NCBI GenBank assembly: GCA_018241185.1
Contig: JAFEEH010000043.1
Coordinates: 1 to 52,203, forward strand
From: Pseudomonadota bacterium
GTDB lineage: Bacteria; Pseudomonadota; Gammaproteobacteria; Burkholderiales; Burkholderiaceae_C
Length of the DNA stretch: 52,203 nt
Reading direction: 5' to 3'
Below, in pieces: positions 47,029-52,203 of this stretch. Each line of letters begins with the position of its first letter. Position 1 is the first letter of the stretch. Made by a program: the position numbers and the translations under genes. A model generated the notes under the pieces. It did no database searches, was not told the DNA's origin, and saw nothing but the letters and a program-made list of their open reading frames with translations.

Positions 47029-48045
47029 TCAGGCCAGGCGGCGTTCGGCCCGGCGCTGGCGCAGGGTGTCGATGATGACCGCGACCACGATCACGGCGCC
47101 GGTGATGATGCGTTTGCTCGGCTCGCTGGCGCCCACCTGGGCCAGGCCCGCTTCCAGCACCGCAATGATGAGCACGCCGAAGAAGGTGTTGACTACCGAG
47201 CCCCGCCCGCCCATGAGGCTGGTGCCGCCGATCACCACCGCAGCGATCACCTGCAGCTCGATGCCGACGCCGGCGTTCGGGTCGGCCGCCTCGAGCCGCG
47301 CCGACTGCATCAGCCCGGCCAGCCCGGCCAGCAGGCCGGTGACGGCGAAGACGATGATGCGGATCGGCCGCGGGTCCACGCCGGCCAGGCGCATGGCCTC
47401 CTCGTTGGTGCCGATGCCCACCACGTGCCGGCCGAACACCGTGCGGGTGAGCACCAGCTGCCCGACGACCACCAGCACGACGGCGAGCACGAAGGCCGCC
47501 GAGATGCCGCCGATCCAGGGCGCGGCGAGGCCGGAGATCGCATCGCCCACGTACTGCGTGCGCGAATCCGTCACCAGGTAGGCGCCGCCGCGCACGGCTT
47601 CGAGCATGCCCAGCGAGACGATGAAGCTGGGCAGTCGCCAGGCCACCGACACCGCGCCGGTGACGGTGCCGCACAGCAGCCCCGTCAGCAACCCGAGCGC
47701 GGCGGCCAGCGGAACCGAGAGTTTCCATTCGAGGATGGCCGCCGCCGTGACGGCCGCGCTGAGCGCCAGCACCGAGCCGACCGACAGGTCGATGCCGGCA
47801 ATGATCAGCACGAAGGTCATGCCTACGGCCATCACGGCCAGCGCCGGGATCTCGTTGGCGATCGACACGAAGGTCTCGCGCGTCAGGAAGTATTCGCTCA
47901 GCGACCCGAACAGGGCGACCATGCCGATCAGCACGACGGCCAGGCCCAGGTAGGTGCCGAGCTGGCCGCGCCAGGCGGGCGGCGCGGCCTGTGGTGCCAC
48001 GGGGATCGCGGCGGAGGAAGAGGGCGGGGCGGAAGATGCGTTCAT
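47029..48045 (-). CDS. rbsC: ribose ABC transporter permease
   Basis: 338-residue inner-membrane subunit with about ten helices, after an Ala/Pro-rich cytoplasmic start of about 25 residues. Family blocks are NEIPALAVMAVGMTFVLIIA followed by GIDLSVGSVLALS, and the coupling-loop region RLAGVDPRPIRIIVFAVTGL. Near the C-terminus are VIGGTSLMGGRGSVVNTFFG and ITGAVIVVAVIIDTLRQRR. Its ATG overlaps the end of rbsA (ATGA). Works with RbsA and RbsB to import ribose or a related pentose. Confidence 0.95.
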   Translation of the reverse strand: MNASSAPPSSSAAIPVAPQAAPPAWRGQLGTYLGLAVVLIGMVALFGSLSEYFLTRETFVSIANEIPALAVMAVGMTFVLIIAGIDLSVGSVLALSAAVTAAAILEWKLSVPLAAALGLLTGLLCGTVTGAVSVAWRLPSFIVSLGMLEAVRGGAYLVTDSRTQYVGDAISGLAAPWIGGISAAFVLAVVLVVVGQLVLTRTVFGRHVVGIGTNEEAMRLAGVDPRPIRIIVFAVTGLLAGLAGLMQSARLEAADPNAGVGIELQVIAAVVIGGTSLMGGRGSVVNTFFGVLIIAVLEAGLAQVGASEPSKRIITGAVIVVAVIIDTLRQRRAERRLA

Positions 48046-49655
48046 GGTGCGACGGCGTGTGCCGAGGACGATCGGAGGGCGGCGTGCGCCGCGGGCTGGC
48101 CGGCGCCGGCAGCGTCGCTGAAGGCGGCGGCGAGCAGCGACTGTTCGGTCCAGGTGCCGCGCTCGAACACCGCCACGAGGCGGCCGCCGCTCATGACGCC
48201 GATGCGGTCGCACATGGCCATGAGTTCGCGCAGGTCGCTGGACACCATGAGCAGCGCCTTGCCAGCGTCCGTCATGCGGTCGAGTTCGGCGTACAGGTCG
48301 GCGCGCGCACCGACGTCGACGCCGCGCGTGGGCTCGTCCAGCAGCAGCACCTTGCATTCGCGATGCAGCCAGCGCGCGAACACCACCTTCTGCTGGTTGC
48401 CGCCGCTGAGCGTGGCGACGGGCTGTTCGACGCTGTTCGATCGGATTCGCAGCAGGTCCGACAGCCGCTGCGCGATGCCGCGCTCTTTCGCACGCTGCAG
48501 CCAGCCGGTCCGCGAAACGGCGCCGAGGTCACTCAGCGTGGTGTTGACGCGGATCGACTGCGGCAGGAGCAGGCCCTGCGACTTGCGGTCTTCGGTCACC
48601 AGGCCGATGCCGGCGCGGATGGCCTGCATCGGCGAGCGCCAGCCACGACGCACGGTGCGCGCCGTGCCGCCGGCGTCGTGCAGCACGATCTCGCCACGAT
48701 CGGCGCGGTCGGCACCGAAGAGCAGGCGGACCAGCTCGGTGCGACCGGAGCCGACCAGCCCGGCCAGGCCCATCACCTCGCCGGCATGCAGGTCGAGGTC
48801 GACATCGCGCACCGCCTGCGCGCGGCCCAGGCCGCGCGCGCTCAGCGCCGCCGGCCCGGCCGTCCGGCGCGGCCGCCCTTCGTGTTCGTGAACCTCGCGG
48901 CCGACCATGCGCTGCACCAGCTCGGCCTCGCGCACACCGGCCATCGGCCGGACGTCGACCAGCCGGCCGTCGCGCAACACCGCCACGCGGTCGGCGATGC
49001 GCTGCAACTCCTCGAGCCGGTGCGACACGTAGACGATCGCCACGCCCAGGGCCTTGAGGCGCTCGATCTGCTCGAACAGGTGCAGCGTCTCGCGCGGCGT
49101 GAGCATGGCGGTCGGCTCGTCGAGCAGCAGCACGCGCGTGTCGTCGTGCAGGTTGCGGGCGATCTCGACCATCTGCTGCTGGCCGATGCCCAGCCGCGCC
49201 ACGGGCGTGGCCGGGTCGAGGTGCTGCATGCCGATCTTGGCCAGCTGGCGCGCGGCCAGGTCGTGCAGTTCGGGCCGGCGGATCCAGCCGGCGCGGTGGG
49301 GCAGGCGGTCCAGCAGCAGGTTCTCGGCCACCGACAGCGTGCCGACCAGGCCGAGTTCCTGCATCACCATGCGCACGCCTCGGGCCTCGGCCTCGCGGCG
49401 CGAGCCGGGCGCGAAGGGCTGGCCGGCCAGGCGCATGGCGCCCCGGGTCGGGCGCACCAGGCCGCAGACGATCTTCGACAGCGTGCTCTTGCCGGCACCG
49501 TTCTCGCCGGTGAGGGCCAGCACCTCGCCGGCACCGAGCGTGAGCGAGACACCGTCGAGCACCGGCGCGGCGTAGTCCTTGCCGACGCCCTCCAGCGCGA
49601 GCACCGGTGCGCCGGGCGGGCTGGCCGCGGTCGTTGGCTGCGCCGGACGGCTCAT
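48042..49655 (-). CDS. rbsA: ribose ABC transporter ATP-binding protein
   Basis: 537-residue double ATPase. Domain 1 has Walker A GENGAGKSTLSKIVCGLV near 55 and Walker B LLLDEPTAML; its signature LGIGQQQMVEIARNL is the degenerate form usual for this family. Domain 2 has GLVGSGRTELVRLLFG, a proper signature TLSGGNQQKVVFARWL and LLLDEPTRGVDVGARADLY. The ATG at 49655 was chosen because it follows the rbsB stop by 7 bp. Cytoplasmic, energises RbsC. Confidence 0.95.
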   Translation of the reverse strand: MSRPAQPTTAASPPGAPVLALEGVGKDYAAPVLDGVSLTLGAGEVLALTGENGAGKSTLSKIVCGLVRPTRGAMRLAGQPFAPGSRREAEARGVRMVMQELGLVGTLSVAENLLLDRLPHRAGWIRRPELHDLAARQLAKIGMQHLDPATPVARLGIGQQQMVEIARNLHDDTRVLLLDEPTAMLTPRETLHLFEQIERLKALGVAIVYVSHRLEELQRIADRVAVLRDGRLVDVRPMAGVREAELVQRMVGREVHEHEGRPRRTAGPAALSARGLGRAQAVRDVDLDLHAGEVMGLAGLVGSGRTELVRLLFGADRADRGEIVLHDAGGTARTVRRGWRSPMQAIRAGIGLVTEDRKSQGLLLPQSIRVNTTLSDLGAVSRTGWLQRAKERGIAQRLSDLLRIRSNSVEQPVATLSGGNQQKVVFARWLHRECKVLLLDEPTRGVDVGARADLYAELDRMTDAGKALLMVSSDLRELMAMCDRIGVMSGGRLVAVFERGTWTEQSLLAAAFSDAAGAGQPAAHAALRSSSAHAVAP

Positions 49656-49662
49656 CGGCGGC

Positions 49663-50616
49663 TTACTTGGAGTCCTTGGTGACCAGCACCACGTCGGTCT
49701 TGACCTCGGCGGGCATGTCGGCCTGCTTCTTCTTGTCGGCGATGGCCTTGAGGGCGGTCTCGATGCCGAACACGGCCTGCTTGGCGGCGAACTGGTCGGC
49801 GGTGGCCAGCACGCGGCCATCCTTGAGCATGGGCTTGATCGCGCCGATGTTGTCGTAACCCACCACCAGGACCTTGCCCGTCTTGCCGGCGGCCTTGACG
49901 GCGGCGACGGCGCCCAGCGCCATGCTGTCGTTGCCGGCCAGCAGCGCCTTCAGGTCGGGGTGTTCGCGCAGCATGCCGGCGGCCACCGTGTTGCCCTTGT
50001 CGATTTCCCACTGGCCGGACTGCACGCCGACCACGGTGGCGCCGGCGGCCTTCATTGCGTCCTGGAAGCCCAGCGTGCGTTGCTGCGCGTTGAAGGTGGT
50101 CGAGACGCCTTCGATGATGCCGACCTTGTCGCCGGCCTTGAGCTGCTTGGCCAGCGCATCGCCCACCAGCTTGGCACCGGCGCGGTTGTCGGGGCCGACG
50201 AAGGGCACCTGGATGCCCTTTTCCTTCAGCGCATCGGCGTCGAGGCGGTTGTCGATGTTGACCACCAGGATGCCCTTGTCGATGGCCGTCTTGACCACGG
50301 GCACCAGGGCCTTCGAATCTGCCGGCGCGATGACCAGCGCGTTGATCTTCTGCGCCATCATCTGCTCGACCATCTTGATCTGGGCGGCGGTGTCGGTTTC
50401 GTCCTTGATGCCGTTGGCCACCAGCGTGTACTCGCCGGCATGCGCCTTCTGGTGTGCCTTGGCGCCGTCTTCCATGGTGCGGAAGAACTCGTTGGCGAGC
50501 GACTTCATGACCAGGGCCACCTTGGGCTTGTCCTGGGCGAGGGCGGGCGTGGCGGTGAGGCTGCCCAGCGCGAGGGCTGCGGCGGCGCAATGGATGGCGC
50601 GTCGTGTGAATGGCAT
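49663..50616 (-). CDS. rbsB: ribose ABC transporter periplasmic binding protein
   Basis: 317 residues from the ATG at 50616, with AGGAGA about 7 nt upstream. A signal peptide (RRAIHCAAAALALGSLTATPALAQ) is cleaved near residue 28. The mature protein is a two-lobed periplasmic sugar-binding protein (KPKVALVMKSLANEFFRTME, ALVIAPADSKALVPVV, GIIEGVSTTFNAQQRTLGF, LLAGNDSMALGAVAAV, VVGYDNIGAIKPML). First gene of the operon, just downstream of the LacI-type operator. Ribose is the likely ligand, given rbsK and rbsD; a related pentose is possible. Confidence 0.95.
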   Translation of the reverse strand: MPFTRRAIHCAAAALALGSLTATPALAQDKPKVALVMKSLANEFFRTMEDGAKAHQKAHAGEYTLVANGIKDETDTAAQIKMVEQMMAQKINALVIAPADSKALVPVVKTAIDKGILVVNIDNRLDADALKEKGIQVPFVGPDNRAGAKLVGDALAKQLKAGDKVGIIEGVSTTFNAQQRTLGFQDAMKAAGATVVGVQSGQWEIDKGNTVAAGMLREHPDLKALLAGNDSMALGAVAAVKAAGKTGKVLVVGYDNIGAIKPMLKDGRVLATADQFAAKQAVFGIETALKAIADKKKQADMPAEVKTDVVLVTKDSK

Positions 50617-50680
50617 CGAATGTCTCCTGTGGTGGGTCGTGCGGCCGTTCCAGCGGTCGCCGATCGGCATCGTAGTAAAA

Positions 50681-50704
50681 GAAAACGTTTGCGCAAACGT
50701 TTTC
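50681..50704. promoter_or_regulatory. 24-bp perfect palindromic LacI-family operator
   Basis: GAAAACGTTTGC followed by its exact reverse complement, 64 bp upstream of rbsB. The core ACGTTTGC-GCAAACGT is the PurR/RbsR-type LacI-family operator. It lies in the rbsB-ychF divergent region, and RbsR is the obvious ligand. Confidence 0.92.
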
Positions 50705-50776
50705 GTCCCCGGTTTTACCCTGATGGACGATCGCGGGGCGCTGGTGCGCCAAAGGGCGCGTTCGAGGGGCGTCGCC

Positions 50777-50782
50777 TAAAAT
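50777..50782 (+). promoter_or_regulatory. -10-like hexamer TAAAAT of ychF
   Basis: TAAAAT (5 of 6) lies 34 nt before the ychF ATG, a conventional leader length. No clear -35 at 17 bp. Confidence 0.4.
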
Positions 50783-50816
50783 GCGCGGTTACCCCGAATC
50801 CAGGAAAGCCCCCGCC

Positions 50817-51908
50817 ATGAGCCTCAAGTGCGGCATCGTCGGCCTGCCCAACGTCGGCAAGTCCACCCTCTTCAACGCGCTGACCAAGGCTGGCATCGCG
50901 GCCGAGAACTACCCCTTCTGCACCATCGAGCCCAATGTGGGCGTGGTGGAGGTGCCCGATCCGCGGCTCGCGCAGCTGGCCGAGATCGTCCAGCCCGAGC
51001 GCATCGTTCCGGCCATCGTCGAGTTCGTCGACATCGCGGGCCTGGTGGCCGGCGCCAGCACGGGCGAGGGGCTGGGCAACAAGTTCCTGGCGCACATCCG
51101 CGAGACCGACGCCACGGTGAACGTGGTGCGATGCTTCGACGACGAGAACGTGATCCACGTCGCCGGCCGCGTCGACCCGATCTCCGACATCGAGGTCATC
51201 CAGACCGAGCTGTGCCTGGCCGACCTGTCGACGGTCGAGAAGGCGCTGCACCGCCACACCAAGGTGGCCCGCTCGGGCGACAAGGATGCGCAGAAGCTCG
51301 TCGGTCTGCTCGAGCGCTGCCAGAAGGCGCTGAATGACAACATTCCCGTGCGTGCGCTGGAGTTCACGAAGGAAGAGCAGCCGCTGGTCAAGAGCTTCAC
51401 GCTCATCACGGCCAAGCCCGCGATGTTCGTGGGCAACGTCAGCGAAGACGGCTTCGAGAACAACCCCTACCTCGATCGCCTGCGCGAGTACGCCGCCAAG
51501 CAGAACGCGCCGGTGGTGGCCATCTGCGCGAAGATCGAGGCCGAACTGTCGGAGATGGACGATGCCGACCGGCTCGAATTCCTGAAAGAACTTGGCCAGG
51601 ACGAGCCGGGCCTGAACCGCCTGATCCGGGCTGCTTACAAGCTGCTGGGCCTGCAGACCTACTTCACGGCCGGCGTCAAGGAGGTGCGTGCCTGGACCAT
51701 CCATATCGGCGACACCGGCCCGCAGGCGGCCGGCGTGATCCACACCGATTTCGAAAAGGGCTACATCCGCGCCCAGACCATCGCCTTCGACGACTACATC
51801 GCCTTCAAGGGCGAGCAGGGCGCCAAGGACGCGGGCAAGATGCGCGCGGAAGGCAAGGACTACGTCGTCAAGGATGGCGACGTGATGAACTTCCTGTTCA
51901 GTTCCTGA
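50817..51908 (+). CDS. ychF: Obg-family ATPase/GTPase YchF (OLA1)
   Basis: 363 residues, the same length as E. coli YchF, a ribosome-associated, ATP-preferring Obg-family protein linked to stress and translation. G1 [19 protein letters not shown]3 region [18 protein letters not shown], and NVSE in the G4 position (in place of NKxD), which explains ATP preference. A coiled-coil arm fills about 125-200 and the C-terminal TGS domain is [37 protein letters not shown]. Start ATG at 50817; an in-frame start at 50781 overlaps the -10. Confidence 0.97.
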   Translation: MSLKCGIVGLPNVGKSTLFNALTKAGIAAENYPFCTIEPNVGVVEVPDPRLAQLAEIVQPERIVPAIVEFVDIAGLVAGASTGEGLGNKFLAHIRETDATVNVVRCFDDENVIHVAGRVDPISDIEVIQTELCLADLSTVEKALHRHTKVARSGDKDAQKLVGLLERCQKALNDNIPVRALEFTKEEQPLVKSFTLITAKPAMFVGNVSEDGFENNPYLDRLREYAAKQNAPVVAICAKIEAELSEMDDADRLEFLKELGQDEPGLNRLIRAAYKLLGLQTYFTAGVKEVRAWTIHIGDTGPQAAGVIHTDFEKGYIRAQTIAFDDYIAFKGEQGAKDAGKMRAEGKDYVVKDGDVMNFLFSS

Positions 51909-51944
51909 AGCACCCGGGCGCCTGGCCTTCGCCGGTGCCGCCCA

Positions 51945-52203
51945 TCACTTGTTCCGGCTGCCCCACACCACCGTGTCGTCCACGGCATAGACCGCGCAGG
52001 TGACCTTGCGCTCGGCGCAGCCCTGGATGTGCGCCGTCAGTTCCGACGCCCGCGTGGCGGTGCCGTACTTGAGGTCACTCGTGATGATGAAGGCCCGGGG
52101 CCGCGCCTGCAGCAGGAACTGCTGGTACGCGATGCGAAGCTGTGCCGGGTCGATGCCGACCTCGGGCAGGCGATCGATGTTCTTCAGGTCGGCGTAGCCC
52201 GAA
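51945..52203 (-). CDS. hypothetical protein, 5' part beyond window edge
   Basis: The last 85 residues of a minus-strand gene whose start lies past 52203. It reads LKNIDRLPEVGIDPAQL, QQFLLQARPRAFIITSDLKY and ends VYAVDDTVVWGSRNK. It looks soluble, with two cysteines (QGCAERKVTCAV) that could pair if exported. I do not recognise the family. It converges on ychF with a 36-bp gap that shows no clear terminator. Confidence 0.65.
   Translation of the reverse strand, partial: SGYADLKNIDRLPEVGIDPAQLRIAYQQFLLQARPRAFIITSDLKYGTATRASELTAHIQGCAERKVTCAVYAVDDTVVWGSRNK

Overview
The window is GC-rich (roughly two-thirds G+C by eye), gene-dense chromosomal DNA from a betaproteobacterium, most likely Burkholderiales/Comamonadaceae and probably close to Variovorax. 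Protein flavour, the Lys/Ala/Pro-repeat H1-like protein, the accB-accC-prmA-DUF3426 run, the ffh/ccsA/pilSR/ampD block and a dispersed 60-bp repeat all point that way. The genus is an inference; no rRNA is present. I see no prophage, insertion sequence, plasmid functions or CRISPR.

Left part (1-7,320): a partial mpl (peptidoglycan recycling) diverges from a hypothetical gene and a TlpA-like thioredoxin. Then come accB-accC (biotin carboxyl carrier and biotin carboxylase), prmA, a zinc-ribbon/DUF3426 membrane protein and a PfkB-family sugar kinase. Positions 7,453-12,614 (minus strand) hold the histone-H1-like gene and class Ia ribonucleotide reductase nrdA/nrdB. Upstream of nrdA is a textbook promoter with two NrdR boxes. 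Positions 12,834-17,707 (minus) form one operon: cytochrome c assembly protein, small PP0621 protein, PilS-like kinase, PilR-like regulator, ampD. ffh and a Crp/Fnr regulator follow on the plus strand.

Centre (20,286-26,314, minus): a six-gene lipid operon resembling E. coli ynbABCD. It encodes a CDP-alcohol phosphatidyltransferase, a hydrolase-methyltransferase fusion, a PAP2-dual-specificity-phosphatase fusion, a small membrane protein, a PlsC-like acyltransferase and a CdsA-like cytidylyltransferase. It looks like a self-contained route to an unidentified phospholipid and is the best candidate here for an undescribed system. Then come a WG-repeat protein, ruvB, a long inverted repeat, the dmeF metal exporter, and a fusion of an alkylglycerol-monooxygenase-like domain to a TMEM86/YhhN lysoplasmalogenase-like domain (predicted ether-lipid degradation). 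An LpxH-type phosphoesterase follows.

Right part (33,311-52,203): a Fur-boxed TonB siderophore receptor, tRNA-Met(CAT), an ECF sigma/membrane anti-sigma pair, enoyl-CoA hydratase, an M61 peptidase with a DsbC-like protein, a UbiH-family monooxygenase, a MOSC protein, and a complete ribose operon (rbsB-A-C-R-K-D) with a perfect 24-bp LacI-type operator. ychF and the 3' part of an unknown gene close the window.

Two window-wide patterns stand out. First, seven copies of a 60-bp two-hairpin repeat lie mostly just after stop codons; one is read in frame inside the ether-lipid fusion gene, and another supplies the end of the PfkB-kinase gene. Second, several genes have a -10-like hexamer ending exactly 6 nt before the ATG with no Shine-Dalgarno, which suggests leaderless mRNAs.
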